Source of the DNA: Salinigranum rubrum
GTDB lineage: Archaea; Halobacteriota; Halobacteria; Halobacteriales; Haloferacaceae
Reading direction: 5' to 3'
Length of the DNA: 64,000 bases
Assembly (NCBI RefSeq): GCF_002906575.1
Contig: NZ_CP026309.1
Location: forward strand, 3,162,001-3,226,000
Position 1 is the first letter of the stretch; the number at the start of each line of letters is the position of its first letter. Below are positions 18,504 through 28,373 of the stretch, one piece after another. Under the pieces are notes generated by a model. The model worked only from the letters and a program-made list of their open reading frames with translations. It searched no databases and was not told where the DNA came from. A program made the position numbers and the translations under genes.

Positions 18504-21265
18504 ATGAGCGAGGCGCAGAGCCACCCCGGGGCCGCCGACGAGAGCGAACGAGACCGGCGGTGGCACGCGCAGTCGGTCGACGCCGTCTTCGACGCGCTCG
18601 GGACGGGCGAGTCGGGACTCACGGCCGAAGAGGCGGCGCGCCGACTCGACGAGTACGGCCCGAACGAACTGCACGACGACTCGTCGGTGTCGCCGCTCGC
18701 GCTGTTCGTCTCGCAGTTCCAAGACGCGCTCATCTACCTCCTCATTCTCGCCGCGGGGCTCTCGCTCGCGACGGGGCTGCTCCCGGGCGAGGAGCCGAGC
18801 TACGTCGACGCGGGGCTCATCCTGCTTATCCTCCTCGGCAACGGCGTGTTCGGCTTCGTCCAGGACTACCGCGCCGAGAAGTCACTGGAACGGCTGCGTG
18901 CGATGTCGACCCCGGACGCGACCGTCGTTCGCGACGGGAAGCGGAGAGTCGTCGACGCGACGACCGTCGTGCCGGGCGACGTCGTCGTCCTCGAAGCCGG
19001 CGACGCCGTCCCCGCGGACGCCCGACTCGTGGAGGCGCAGGCGCTCGCGGCGAGCGAGGCGGCGCTGACGGGCGAGAGCGCGAGCGTCTCGAAGACCACC
19101 GAGACGCTCGACGCCGACGCCCCGCTGGCCGAGCGCGCGAACATGGTCTACATGAACACCTCGGTGGTCGCCGGCCGCGGCGTCGCCGTCGTCGTCGGGA
19201 CGGGGATGGAGACGCAGGTCGGCGACATCGCGACGCAACTGCAGGCCGCTCCCGACAACGAGACGCCGTTCCAGCGTGAAGTCGACGCGCTCGGCCGCCG
19301 CATCGGCCTCGGCGTCGGCGCGCTCATCGCGCTCGTCGTCGTCGTCCAACTGCTCCTCACGGAAGCGAACGTCGTCGCCGTCCTCCTGACGGCCATCACG
19401 CTGGCGGTGGCGGCCGTCCCCGAGGGACTGCCCGCGGTGGTGACGCTGACGCTCGCGCTCGGAGCGCGCCGGATGGTCGACCGCAACGCTCTCGTTCGAC
19501 GGCTGCCGGTCGTCGAGAGCCTCGGCTCCGTCGACGTCATCCTCACCGACAAGACCGGGACGCTGACCGAGAACCAGATGACGGTCACCCGGGTGGCGAC
19601 GGGGAGCGGGACGTACGAGGTGACCGGGTCGGGGCTCGACCCCGAGGGCGAGTTCCGGCGCGACGGCGAAGCGGCGTCGACCACTGACGGTGACCCCGCA
19701 CCCGCTGCGGACCTCGAAGCCGTCCTCCGCTGTGGTGCGGTCTGTAACGACGCCGAGCGCGCCGGTGAGGGGGGAGAACGAGACGGGGAGAGCGAGTACA
19801 TCGGCGACCCCACCGAGGTCGCACTGCTCGTGTCGGCGCGGAAGGCGGGCGTCGACGGGGACGGAGAGCGCGTCGCGGAGGTGCCGTTCGCCTCGGAGCG
19901 CCAGCGGATGACGGTCGTCGTCCGGGAGGGAGACGGGCACACGGCCTACACGAAGGGCGCGCCGGAGGTCGTTCTCGACCGCTGTGAGACGATTCTCGTC
20001 GACGGCGAGGTCAGGGAGTTGACCGACGAGCGTCGGGAGGCGTTCCTCGACTCGGTCGACGCCTTCGCCGGGGACGCCCTGCGCGTGCTCGGGTTCGCCT
20101 CTCGACCGGGCGTCGACCCCGACGCGGACGCCGACGAGTTGGAGACGGGGCTCACCTTCCTCGGCCTCCAGGGGATGATCGACCCGCCCCGCTCGGAAGT
20201 GCCGGCCGCCGTCGCGGACTGCCGGTCGGCGGGCATCCGCGTCGTCATGGTGACCGGCGACAACGTCGAGACGGCGAAAGCGGTGGGGGAGCAGGTCGGC
20301 TTCGACCCGACGGGCGCGATGACGGGCAGCGAGATAGCCGAACTGTCGGACGAGCAGTTGCGCGAGCGGGTCGAGGAGGTGGAGGTGTTCGCCCGCGCGA
20401 CGCCCGAGCAGAAGGTCCGCGTCCTCCGCGCGCTACAGGCGAACGGTCGCACGGTGGCGATGACGGGCGACGGCGTCAACGACGCTCCGGGGGTTCGAAC
20501 GGCCGACGTCGGCGTCGCCATGGGCCGGCGGGGAACGGACGTCACGCGGGACGCCTCGGACATGGTGCTGCGCGACGACAACTTCGCCACCATCCGCGAC
20601 GCCGTCGCCGAGGGTCGGGGCATCTTCGACAACATCCGCTCGTTCGTCACCTTCCTCCTCTCGGCGAACGCGGGCGAGGTGTTCACCGTCTTCGTCGGCG
20701 TCCTGGTGGGGAGCGTGCTCTTCCCCCGACTGTTCGCCGCCCAGTCGGAGGCGCTCATCCTCACGCCCGTCATGTTGCTGTGGATCAACCTCGTCACCGA
20801 CGGGCCGCCGGCGCTGGCGCTCGGCGTCGACCCTACCGCCGACGACGTGCTCGAACGCGACCCCCGGGCGGACGACGACGGCGTCATCGACCGCGGCGTC
20901 GCCGTCTCGATACTCGTCATCGGGCTGACGCTCGCGGCCGTGGGCGTCGCCCTCTTCTTCGAGTCGCTCTCGACGTTCGGATCGCTCGCCCGTGCGCAGA
21001 CGGCGCTGTTCACCTTCTTCGTCCTCTCGGAGATGGGGCTGGTGCAGGTGATCCGCCGGCGGTTCGGCCAGTCACCCCTGTCGAACCCCTGGCTGCTGGC
21101 GGCCGTCGCCGCGTCGCTCTGTCTCCACGCGCTCGTCCTCTACACGCCGCTGTCGGGACTGTTCGGCGTCGTCCCCCGACGAGCGCCGACTGGGTACGGA
21201 TCGGCGTCGGGGTCGGGGTCGTCCTCGTCGTCAACGCCCTCCTCGTCGGGCGGGAGCGGAAGTAG
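18504..21265 (+). CDS. P-type cation ATPase, P2A (Ca2+-type) class, frameshift near the C-terminus
   Basis: An N-terminal cation-ATPase domain ([21 protein letters not shown]) and an actuator domain with the TGES loop are followed by [15 protein letters not shown] in M4 (Glu ligand typical of Ca2+-type pumps). The phosphorylation site [14 protein letters not shown] has Asp349. A nucleotide domain with KGAPE, the hinge [11 protein letters not shown] near 655, and the C-terminal M5-M10 helices follow. Translation as given leaves frame after LFGVVP at the C5 run 21173-21177 and adds a Ser/Arg-rich nonsense tail. One extra C gives [20 protein letters not shown] and a normal last helix ending VGRERK at 21265 (920 residues). 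It should export Ca2+ or a similar cation using ATP; Mn2+ or a monovalent ion is possible. Confidence 0.93.
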
Positions 21266-21267
21266 AG

Positions 21268-21612
21268 CTAATCTCGGTCGGTCCAGAAGTCGAACGACCG
21301 GCCGGGGGCGAACACGTCGAGGCCGACGGCGGGTTCGTCGCCCGTGTTCACGACCCGGTGGGACTCCCAGGCGTCGAGGTGGACCGAGTCGTACTCCCCG
21401 AGCGTCACCGACTCGGATTCGGTCTCGACCGTGAGTTCCCCCCGGAGGCAGACACACACCTGTTCGTTCTCGTGGTCGTGCATCGGCGAGGCGTGTCCCG
21501 GCGGCTTCTCGAACCACTCGAACGAGAACCGGTCGCTCCCGGCGAGCGAGACCCGTTTCCACCCTTCGTCGGGTTCGTACGACTCGGCGGCGTCGAACTC
21601 GACGGGCGTCAT
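21268..21612 (-). CDS. Cupin-domain protein
   Basis: 114 residues from ATG 21612, which overlaps the stop of the upstream SDR gene (ATGA). The cupin motif 1 region is HASPMHDHENEQVCVCLRGE, with His residues and the Glu placed as metal ligands. Motif 2 contains HLDAWESHRVVNTGDEP with the last His. A single-domain beta-barrel, cytoplasmic. Such small cupins may be isomerases, dioxygenases or ligand sensors; nothing in the sequence decides. Coupling to the SDR suggests they act on the same substrate. Confidence 0.88.
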   Translation of the reverse strand: MTPVEFDAAESYEPDEGWKRVSLAGSDRFSFEWFEKPPGHASPMHDHENEQVCVCLRGELTVETESESVTLGEYDSVHLDAWESHRVVNTGDEPAVGLDVFAPGRSFDFWTDRD

Positions 21613-22394
21613 AGGTTCGACCCCGAACTCCCGCCGTCGATGGGGACGGCGGCACCGGTGATGAAGCCCGACCGGGGCGAGGAGAGAAAGGCGACGGTGT
21701 CGCCGAGTTCCATCGGGTCGCCCACCCGTTCGAGGGGGTTGTTCGCCCACGCCGCGACGCCCTCTTCGTAGGAGTCGGCCTCGCCGCGCTCGACGCGTGC
21801 TTCCACGAGTTCGCGGATGCGAGCCGTCTCGTGGGCGCCCGGCAGCACCGCGTTCGCTCGCACCTCGGGCGCGAACTCCTTCGAGAGCGTCTTCTCTAAG
21901 CCGATGACGCTCATGCGGACGGAGTTCGAGAGCACGAGGTCGTCGAGCGCCTCCTTGACGCTCCGGGAGGTGATGGTGACGATGGTCCCGCCGTCCTCGC
22001 GCAGGTGCGGCGCGGCCTCGCGGGCCAGTCGCACGACGCTCATCACCAGGAGTTCGTAGGCGTCGTACCAGTCCTCGTCGTCGGTGTCGAGGAACGACCC
22101 CGGCGGCGGCCCGCCCGCGCTCGTCACGAGGTGGTCCAGCCCGCCGAACGCCTCGACGGTGGTCTCGACCAGCGCCGAGACGTCCTCGGGGTCGGTGATG
22201 TCACCCGACTGGGCGACGACTTCGCCGCTCGCGACGTCTCGAATCTCCGCTGCGGCCGCCGAGAGGCGTTCGTCGTCGCGTCCGTTGACCACGACGTTCA
22301 CACCCTCGCGGGCGAGCGCCTTCGCGGAGGCTTTCCCGAGGCCACTCGACGACGCCGTCACGAGCGCCGCGTTGCCCTCAATTTCCAGGTCCAT
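21609..22394 (-). CDS. SDR family oxidoreductase with non-canonical active site
   Basis: 261 residues. The NAD(P)-binding motif TASSSGLGKASA and the NNAG-equivalent VTSAGGPPPG are present. In the catalytic helix the usual Tyr-x3-Lys is replaced: SNSVRMSVIGLEKTL aligns Ser at the Tyr position and Arg at the Lys position. Such LSN-x-VR forms are a known SDR subgroup often annotated as 3-oxoacyl-ACP-reductase-like, whose activity is unclear. The end, FITGAAVPIDGG, is a standard SDR C-terminus. Co-translated with the cupin downstream. A reductase/dehydrogenase role is likely but not assured, given the missing residues. Confidence 0.88.
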   Translation of the reverse strand: MDLEIEGNAALVTASSSGLGKASAKALAREGVNVVVNGRDDERLSAAAAEIRDVASGEVVAQSGDITDPEDVSALVETTVEAFGGLDHLVTSAGGPPPGSFLDTDDEDWYDAYELLVMSVVRLAREAAPHLREDGGTIVTITSRSVKEALDDLVLSNSVRMSVIGLEKTLSKEFAPEVRANAVLPGAHETARIRELVEARVERGEADSYEEGVAAWANNPLERVGDPMELGDTVAFLSSPRSGFITGAAVPIDGGSSGSNL

Positions 22395-22499
22395 GCCACG
22401 CTCTACCGCCGTCGAGGTGGAAAAACTAGCCGTAGCGGAAAGAGAGCGGGACAGGGCCGCGTCGCCTTCTCGGCAGCGACCCGGAACAGAAGGCGGCGG

Positions 22500-23798
22500 T
22501 CAGGACGGCTCGAACCGCGCCGTGCCGTCGTCGAAGGCGAGAGTCACCTCGCCCTCGACAGTCGTCGTGTCGGGGAGGTCGCTGACGACACCGCTGGAGA
22601 CGTACAGTTCGCCCAGTTCCTGCGTGTTGCGTATCCAGACGACTCTCACTGAATCGGGGTCGGGACTCCCCAGCGCCGACAGCGCGGTCCGGAGCGCGAG
22701 TTCGTCGTCCGGGGCGACGACGGGGAGCTTGGACTTCGCGAGCGACCCGCTCGTCAGCGCGTTCGCGTACGTCTTCTTCAGGTCGAGCTGGTCGACCGCC
22801 GCCCGCCGGGTGAGGTCGGCGAGGCCGATGCCGTTGCCGTTTCCCTCTGTGCGGTCGGTGAGTCCGCGGGCGTAGATGAGTTTGATCCGGGGGGAGTCGG
22901 GGTCGGGCGCGTTCAGGACGCGGTAGCGGCCGATGACGTTCGTGTCCATCCCCGCGCCGGAGACGTCCTTGCCGAGTTCGTCGACGACGAGCAGGTCGAT
23001 GTCCTCGACGGGAAGCGTCGCCATCTCCTCGTAGGCGCGTTCGAGGAGCGCCGGTTCGCGGTCGAGAATCTCGGACCCGGGAACGGCCTCGACGTGGGAC
23101 GTCTCCTCGTCGGCGTTCTCGACGAGAGCGATGCCTCCCACCAGCGGTGCCGCGTCGGCGATGGCCCCGAACGCGGCCTCCAGCGCCGGGACGTACCCCT
23201 CCGAGAGCGCCGTGGCGTGAAACGAACTCGCGCCGCGCCGCTTGCCGAGGCCCGCGACGAGCATCTTACACAGGCCGCTCTCGACCCGTCCCGAGAAGTT
23301 CGTGTGGGGCTTCACCCGGTTGACGACGAGGAGCGCGTCGGCCGCCAGCGCGGCCGAGGAGAGGAACACCGAGAAGGCGGTGTCGCCGACGGTGACCTCG
23401 GCGACTCGCTCGACGTCCATTCGGGCGTCGACAGGGGCGCCGACACGCGACTCGGTGACGCCGAGCGACGCCAGCGTCTCGCGCTGTCCCTCCGCCGTGG
23501 CGCCGCCGTGACTCCCCATCGCCGGGACGACGACCGGTTCGAAGCCGCGTCTGTCGAGTTCGGCGACGACGGCCGTGACGTACTCGTCGATGCGGTGGAT
23601 GCCCCGACTGCCGACGCCGACAGCGACGCTGGCACCGGGTGAGAGCGAGTCGAAGTCGAGTCGGGCGAGTTCCTCCCTCACTCGGGTGGTCGGCTCCGAG
23701 AGCGCCGACGTCGCGGGGGTGTGACGGACGCGGACGAACCCCGGGAGCGGCTGTGCATCGAGGAGTGAGGCGACGACGTCGTGGTCGGGAAACTCCAT
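22500..23798 (-). CDS. LarA-like (lactate racemase N-terminal / DUF2088) family protein
   Basis: 432 residues from ATG 23798; the 21 codons upstream are basic and were left out. VAVGVGSRGIHRIDEYVTAV and VVVPAMGSHGGATAEGQRE match the LarA-like/DUF2088 N-terminal domain, and VNRVKPHTNFSGRVESGLCK is another conserved stretch. Family knowledge: LarA racemises lactate using a nickel-pincer nucleotide, but haloarchaeal relatives with the SHGGAT motif are mostly uncharacterised and may act on other 2-hydroxy acids. Monocistronic, 105 bp from the SDR gene on the same strand. Racemase is a class-level call only. Confidence 0.82.
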   Translation of the reverse strand: MEFPDHDVVASLLDAQPLPGFVRVRHTPATSALSEPTTRVREELARLDFDSLSPGASVAVGVGSRGIHRIDEYVTAVVAELDRRGFEPVVVPAMGSHGGATAEGQRETLASLGVTESRVGAPVDARMDVERVAEVTVGDTAFSVFLSSAALAADALLVVNRVKPHTNFSGRVESGLCKMLVAGLGKRRGASSFHATALSEGYVPALEAAFGAIADAAPLVGGIALVENADEETSHVEAVPGSEILDREPALLERAYEEMATLPVEDIDLLVVDELGKDVSGAGMDTNVIGRYRVLNAPDPDSPRIKLIYARGLTDRTEGNGNGIGLADLTRRAAVDQLDLKKTYANALTSGSLAKSKLPVVAPDDELALRTALSALGSPDPDSVRVVWIRNTQELGELYVSSGVVSDLPDTTTVEGEVTLAFDDGTARFEPS

Positions 23799-24489
23799 CC
23801 GTGAGAGCGTACGGAGCCGTGAATAAATAGTCTCGCTCCGTCTCGGGCGTCCGACGGTCACTCTCTCCGTTCCCCGTCACCGTCCTGATATCCACTTGAA
23901 ACGATGTCGAACCCACATTGAATATTGTACTCTCGGAGGGAGACTGCTGAGCCGAGTCGGTCTCGCCTCCCGTCGTCGGGTCTCCGACGTCGAATCGGCG
24001 GACGATCCGTCGAAGAGACGGGGTTCGACGCGAATCGTCTGCGGACGCCGACGCGTCGGCGGCTCACAACGTTTACTCGCTACTGAGTAGCATCAACCAC
24101 CCGACTGAGCGGTGGTCGGCCCGAGAACTGGGGGAGAGTACCACCGGGGAGAGCGAGAACCGACCGTGTCGGAGACCCGTCCCTTTTCGAGTCGACATAG
24201 AGTACAATTATTTCTATTCATATACTCGAACCGTATCGACCTTCGCATCGCTCGCTGGAGTCGTCGAGTACGCTCGACATCCGCTGGTGGACTGGCCGCA
24301 AAGCGATGACGAACGAGAGTACCGCTCCGGACTCGCCGCGCGACTATATAAAGTTCAGCGATGCTGGACGACCTGTAAGAACGAGAACATAATTACACCG
24401 AACCGCCGCTTATCACAAACCCGTCGGTTCGCGGATTCATTACAGAAGTATGGATGTAATATTACGATGGTGGAGAACGTTAATCCAGG
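23799..24489. other. 691-bp gap upstream of the LarA-like gene and downstream of iclR
   Basis: No convincing gene on either strand. The block becomes AT-rich after about 24190 (CAATTATTTCTATTCATATAC) and contains one copy of a 15-bp element also found at the iclR promoter (24345-24359). This could hold an unrecognised promoter or operator, or gene remnants. Confidence 0.4.
24345..24359. repeat. 15-bp element TATATAAAGTTCAGC, copy 1
   Basis: An exact match to the element in the iclR promoter, in the same orientation, lying 130 bp beyond the iclR stop. It contains a TATA-like core. No start codon lies at leaderless spacing on either strand, so it may be an operator or a promoter for an untranslated RNA. 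Confidence 0.5.
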
Positions 24490-25233
24490 TCACTGATAGA
24501 CGAGGTTTAGTTCGACTTCGTTCGCCGTCCCCAGGAGGAGGCTGATTATCCGCGCTCGGTGTTCCTCGTTCCGGATGCGGTGGGCGGGGCCCGAGACGCT
24601 GAACGCGCCGACGACCTCCCCCAGTTTGTCGAGGACGGGCACACCGATCGCCATCTGTTTCGGGATCCGCTCCTCGTCGTTGACCGAGTATCCCCGCTCG
24701 CGGATCCGATCGAGTTCCGCGAGCAGTTCGTCCCGGTCCGTGATCGTGTGTTCGGTGTACGCGTCGAGCCCGTACTGGTCGATGATCTCGTCGACGCGCT
24801 CTCGGGGCAGGTGCGCCAGGATGGCCTTCCCCGCGGCGGTCGGGTGGAGGTCGACGATTTTCCCCATCCGGACGTCCGTCTGGACGGCCGTGTCGCTCTC
24901 GGTCTCCGCGTACAGGTAGAACCCTCTGCCGTTCTGCTCGGTGATGAACTGGGCCCGCTCTCCCGTCTCCTCGGCCAGCATCGTGACCTTCGAATCGAGG
25001 AGACTGTACTCGGAGTTCCCGTACAGGACGGCCCCGCCGTAGAAGAGGAACTTCAGTCCGAGGGCGTAGTGGTCGCCGCTGGATCGGACGAACCCGTGTC
25101 GCTTGAGCGCGGCCAGGTGGGCGTGAACCGTACTGTTCGGCATCTCCAGCCGATCCGCCAACTCCGCGACCCGCGCCCCGTTCGTCTCCGTCAGCGCGTC
25201 GAGGACTCGCACCGTCTTGTCGATGGTTTTCAT
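24490..25233 (-). CDS. IclR-family transcriptional regulator
   Basis: 247 residues from ATG 25233. The N-terminal winged helix (1-65: VRVLDALTETNGARVAELAD, then LEMPNSTVHAHLAALKRHGF) is the IclR HTH. The C-terminal GAF-like effector domain includes LHPTAAGKAILAHL, ERGYSVNDEERIPKQMAIGVPV and VVGAFSVSGPAHRI, all family hallmarks. A TATA box at 25256-25263 is placed for leaderless transcription from this ATG; longer starts would begin inside or upstream of the promoter. Haloarchaeal IclR proteins often control sugar or sugar-acid catabolism, activating or repressing adjacent operons. Here the likely targets are the carrier, FAH hydrolase and ABC transporter genes downstream on the other strand. 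Confidence 0.93.
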   Translation of the reverse strand: MKTIDKTVRVLDALTETNGARVAELADRLEMPNSTVHAHLAALKRHGFVRSSGDHYALGLKFLFYGGAVLYGNSEYSLLDSKVTMLAEETGERAQFITEQNGRGFYLYAETESDTAVQTDVRMGKIVDLHPTAAGKAILAHLPRERVDEIIDQYGLDAYTEHTITDRDELLAELDRIRERGYSVNDEERIPKQMAIGVPVLDKLGEVVGAFSVSGPAHRIRNEEHRARIISLLLGTANEVELNLVYQ

Positions 25234-25255
25234 TGGCTCCTCTCCGACGCGACGG

Positions 25256-25270
25256 TATATAAAGTTCAGC
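25256..25270 (-). promoter_or_regulatory. iclR promoter with 15-bp element, copy 2
   Basis: Read on the minus strand the element is GCTGAACTTTATATA: a TTTATATA box about 25 nt before the iclR ATG, preceded by a purine-containing BRE-like GAAC. The same 15 bp recur at 24345-24359. Position over the TATA box suits autoregulation. Confidence 0.6.
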
Positions 25271-25684
25271 ATTAATGGACACATGCCCCCGGACGACGCC
25301 GAGGGTACCGTATCCGTATATACGACGCCCCATGATATGCATCCTCACCCTCGTCTGTGCCGCGCGCCGTCCAGTAATGCTGAACGACGTCCCGGTCCGT
25401 CGAGGCGGCGACGGGTCGGGGGCGGCCTCCCGTCACGACAATCGGGACGAGCGGGCGGGGGACGGCCCGGTCGGCGGGACGCGTCTCGTGCTCGCCGACA
25501 CCCCCGGTCGGACAGCGAGTTCGCCCCTCCGACGTTCTCCTCCCACCGAAAACCATATGTACGTTCACATTTCTCGTTGAAGTCACGTGGAGTCGGAACC
25601 CGTTCCGGCCATCCAGCCGTCGTCGACAGGACGGTGAACCGACCGCGTGGAGAGGACGCGATACGTGATGCCGCGAGCACCCGA
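25271..25684. other. 414-bp gap between iclR and the SBF-like carrier
   Basis: No credible gene. AT-rich patches at about 25310-25335 (GTATCCGTATATACG) and 25550-25580 (CCATATGTACGTTCACATTTC) could carry promoter or operator sites for the carrier gene. Confidence 0.35.
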
Positions 25685-26608
25685 ATGAGAGCAGATACGG
25701 TCGTGGGGCGTCTCACGCACTTCAAGAACCTACTGGTGGTTCTCTGTGCGGTGTGTGTAGGGATACTGCTCCCGGGCTTTGCCCTCTACACCGAACCGCT
25801 CGTGACACCGCTCGTCGTGTTACTTGTCTTCAGTTCCCTGCGCGACCTCCGGTTCGACGAGATCGACCCGGTCGCCTACGGGGGACTTCTCACCCTGTCG
25901 CTTCTCATCTCGTACGCGCTGTTGCCGCTCGGGGGGATGCGACTCGCCTCCCAGTTCCTCTCTGAGGGTGCCCTGATCGGCGTGGCGATCATCCTCGCCG
26001 CTCCGACGACCGCGGGGAGCGCGATCATCTGGACGCGGCTGTCCGGCGGTGACGACCAGCTTTCGATCGTCATCTCGGTCGCTTCGCTGCTCGTCGCCCC
26101 GCTCGCCATGCCGCTCGTCTTCCAGCACCTCGTGAGCGCACACCTCGCGACGCCCGTCTGGCCGCTGCTCGTCGACCTCGCCGTCATCGTCGGTGGCGGC
26201 GTCTTGCTGACGCTCGTCGTCCCACGCCGGATGGTCTCGGAACGGACGGCGAGCCGCGGTGCCGCCGTCGCCATTCTGCTCCTCATCTACTCGAGCGTGG
26301 CGAGTCTCGACCTCGGCTCGGTCCGCCTCGACGACCTCGTTCCCGTGTTGTTCGTGACGCTGCTCCTCTTGGGCGGCGGACTCGCCCTCTCGCTGCTCGC
26401 CGGGTACGGGATGCGCCTGCGGCGGCGTACCGTCCTCCCGCTGTTCTTCACGAGCACGCTCAAGAACCTCGGTATCGCGCTGTTCGTCTCGCTCTCGTAT
26501 CGCTCGCCGATGACGGTCGCCGCCATCGTCACCTACTACATCCTCCAGCAGTTGGTCGGTGCCATCATCGCGGACGTCGTCCCCGTCCGGTCGCGAGACC
26601 GGGAGTGA
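25685..26608 (+). CDS. Bile-acid:sodium symporter (SBF)-like membrane carrier
   Basis: 307 residues from ATG 25685. About nine to ten hydrophobic helices run through the whole length. GALIGVAIILAAPTTAGSAI and FTSTLKNLGIALFVSLSY resemble the two crossover-helix motifs of the SBF/BASS/ArsB-like fold that form the substrate site. These carriers usually take up organic anions with Na+. It lies between iclR and an FAH hydrolase on the same strand as the hydrolase, so it may import that pathway's acid substrate. The start was chosen at the first Met before the hydrophobic core; the preceding open stretch is low-complexity. Confidence 0.75.
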   Translation: MRADTVVGRLTHFKNLLVVLCAVCVGILLPGFALYTEPLVTPLVVLLVFSSLRDLRFDEIDPVAYGGLLTLSLLISYALLPLGGMRLASQFLSEGALIGVAIILAAPTTAGSAIIWTRLSGGDDQLSIVISVASLLVAPLAMPLVFQHLVSAHLATPVWPLLVDLAVIVGGGVLLTLVVPRRMVSERTASRGAAVAILLLIYSSVASLDLGSVRLDDLVPVLFVTLLLLGGGLALSLLAGYGMRLRRRTVLPLFFTSTLKNLGIALFVSLSYRSPMTVAAIVTYYILQQLVGAIIADVVPVRSRDRE

Positions 26609-26684
26609 ACGGCCCGTGCGTCCTCGCATCGGAGGAGGCACAATCTATTTAACCCGAATCGTCAATCAGGCTGTCGAGGCAACA

Positions 26685-27479
26685 ATGCGAAAGGTACGAT
26701 TCAGAGATCAGGCGGGAGCGACGCGCGAAGGGGAGTGGGACGACGACGGCATCCAGTTCGGCGGAACCGAGTACGACCCGGCGGAGGTCGACATCCTCCC
26801 GCCGGTCGAGCCGACGAAAATCGTCTGTGTCGCGGCGAACTACATCGAGCACATCAAGGAGGCCGGCCGGAGTATCCCCGAGGACCTCCCGCCGCGACCG
26901 GGCTTCTTCCTCAAGGGACCGAACGCCGTCGCGGGCCACGGCGATACGGTCACGCTGCCGACCCCGGCGGCCACGGAGGAGGAACTCGCCGGCAGAGAGA
27001 AGGGTGACATCGTCCTCGGTCAGGGACGAATGGACTACGAAGGGGAGTTCGGCGTCGTGATCGGCGAGCAGTGCCGCAACGTCTCCGAGGACGACTACCT
27101 CGACGTCGTCGCCGGCTACACCTGTCTCAACGACATCTCGAACCGTGACGACCAGGACCTCGAACGGAACTGGGTGCGGGGGAAGGCGTTCGACGGGTCC
27201 GCACCCATCGGCCCGGTCCTGGCGACGCCCGACGAGGTGCCCGAAGAACCGCGTGTCCAGCTCTGGGTGAACGGCGAGCAGAGACAGGACTCGAACAACG
27301 ACGAACTCGTCTTCCCCGTCTCGAAGGCGATCAGCGAGGTGAGTCGCTTCCTCACGCTCGAACCCGGCGACATCGTCGCCATGGGAACCACCGTGGGCGT
27401 CGGCCCGCTGAGCGACGGCGACACCGTCGACATCGAGGTCGAAGGCGTCGGCCGGCTCACACACTACGTCGAGGCGTAA
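26685..27479 (+). CDS. Fumarylacetoacetate hydrolase (FAH) family protein, copy 1
   Basis: 264 residues. The metal-binding acids of the FAH fold are visible: Glu119 and Glu121 (DYEGEFGVVIG) and Asp150 (YTCLNDISNRDDQ). KGPNAVAGHGDTV and LEPGDIVAMGTTVGVGPLSDGD are the other family segments. Members hydrolyse or decarboxylate 2-oxo or diketo acids with Mg2+/Mn2+, including diketo intermediates of sugar-acid pathways. Compared with copy 2 at 35.0 kb it carries an extra roughly 20-residue loop (about 93-113). A TATA-like TCTATTTA at 26644-26651 suggests a short leader. Likely part of the IclR-controlled catabolic set. Confidence 0.92.
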   Translation: MRKVRFRDQAGATREGEWDDDGIQFGGTEYDPAEVDILPPVEPTKIVCVAANYIEHIKEAGRSIPEDLPPRPGFFLKGPNAVAGHGDTVTLPTPAATEEELAGREKGDIVLGQGRMDYEGEFGVVIGEQCRNVSEDDYLDVVAGYTCLNDISNRDDQDLERNWVRGKAFDGSAPIGPVLATPDEVPEEPRVQLWVNGEQRQDSNNDELVFPVSKAISEVSRFLTLEPGDIVAMGTTVGVGPLSDGDTVDIEVEGVGRLTHYVEA

Positions 27480-27713
27480 GCCCGACTGCGGACGCTCGGT
27501 GTCGGCGACGACGCCCGGGCACGGTTCGCTTCTACCACCGGTGCGCCGATTCGACGCTCGCCGTACGTTCGGTGTGTACCGGAGACGCTCACCGTGGCAC
27601 CGTTCGTGTACGACGGCCGCGCTTCGTCCGAGAGGCCGACCCTCGACCGGCTGTCGCCGAGCGGGTCGTCCCGAGCAACAGGACTATATTCATCCCCGCG
27701 CTCTCTCACGGCA
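27480..27713. promoter_or_regulatory. Intergenic region with a leaderless promoter for the thioredoxin-like gene
   Basis: A TATA-like CTATATT at 27684-27690 is centred 27 nt before ATG 27714. The rest shows no gene. Confidence 0.45.
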
Positions 27714-28373
27714 ATGACACGCGCGACGGACACCGAACTCCTCTTCGAGGCTGGCGTGCTGACCGCCGAGGGCGAGGACGTGTCGCTGACGGACGCGTTC
27801 GCCTCTGCGGTCGACGACTACGAGGAGGCCTTCACCGACTGTTCGGACGACCGCACACGCGCGGTGCGCGAGCGCATCGACGGCGAGACGCTCGTCGAAG
27901 CGTTCGTCGAGTTGGGGGCGGTCGACCCCCGATCGGTCGCGGAGCTCTGTGCGCTCTCGGATCGGCTCGACACGACGGCCGAAGACGCGTGGCTCGCGCT
28001 GCTCCCCGTCTTGCGGCTCTTCCGACCCGATCCGGTCCCGGGACACGGCGCCCCCGCACAGGCGATTCCCGTCGCCGCCGACTGTCTCCCCGCGCTCACG
28101 CGGGTCTACTCACCCGCGCTGGTGTACGTCTGGCTCGACGACTGTCCGCCGTGCGAGTCGCTCAGCGCCCGCCTCGAATCGACGTTCGAGACGCCCCGGG
28201 GCGTGTCACTGTTCGCCGTTTACGGCCCCCGTGACCGGGCGTTTCTCGACGAGGAGTACAGCGTCACTGCGGGGCCGGCGCTGTTGTTCATGCGCGACGG
28301 AACCATCGACGCGCGCCTCTACGGTGACCAGAAGGGGAGCGTGCTCCGGACGGAACTCGAACGCCTCTCGTGA
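27714..28373 (+). CDS. Thioredoxin-like protein with CPPC motif
   Basis: 219 residues. The start ATG 27714 is supported by a TATA-like box 27 nt upstream; an in-frame GTG at 27594 is less likely. Residues 1-105 form an acidic helical domain of unknown function. Residues 125-219 form a thioredoxin fold with LVYVWLDDCPPCESLSARLE, placing the redox pair at Cys144 and Cys147, then YSVTAGPALLFMRDG with the usual cis-Pro position. Probably a cytoplasmic disulfide reductase or redox partner. The Pro-Pro dipeptide in the active site is unusual compared with CGPC. It is not obviously part of the catabolic operon. Confidence 0.82.
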   Translation: MTRATDTELLFEAGVLTAEGEDVSLTDAFASAVDDYEEAFTDCSDDRTRAVRERIDGETLVEAFVELGAVDPRSVAELCALSDRLDTTAEDAWLALLPVLRLFRPDPVPGHGAPAQAIPVAADCLPALTRVYSPALVYVWLDDCPPCESLSARLESTFETPRGVSLFAVYGPRDRAFLDEEYSVTAGPALLFMRDGTIDARLYGDQKGSVLRTELERLS

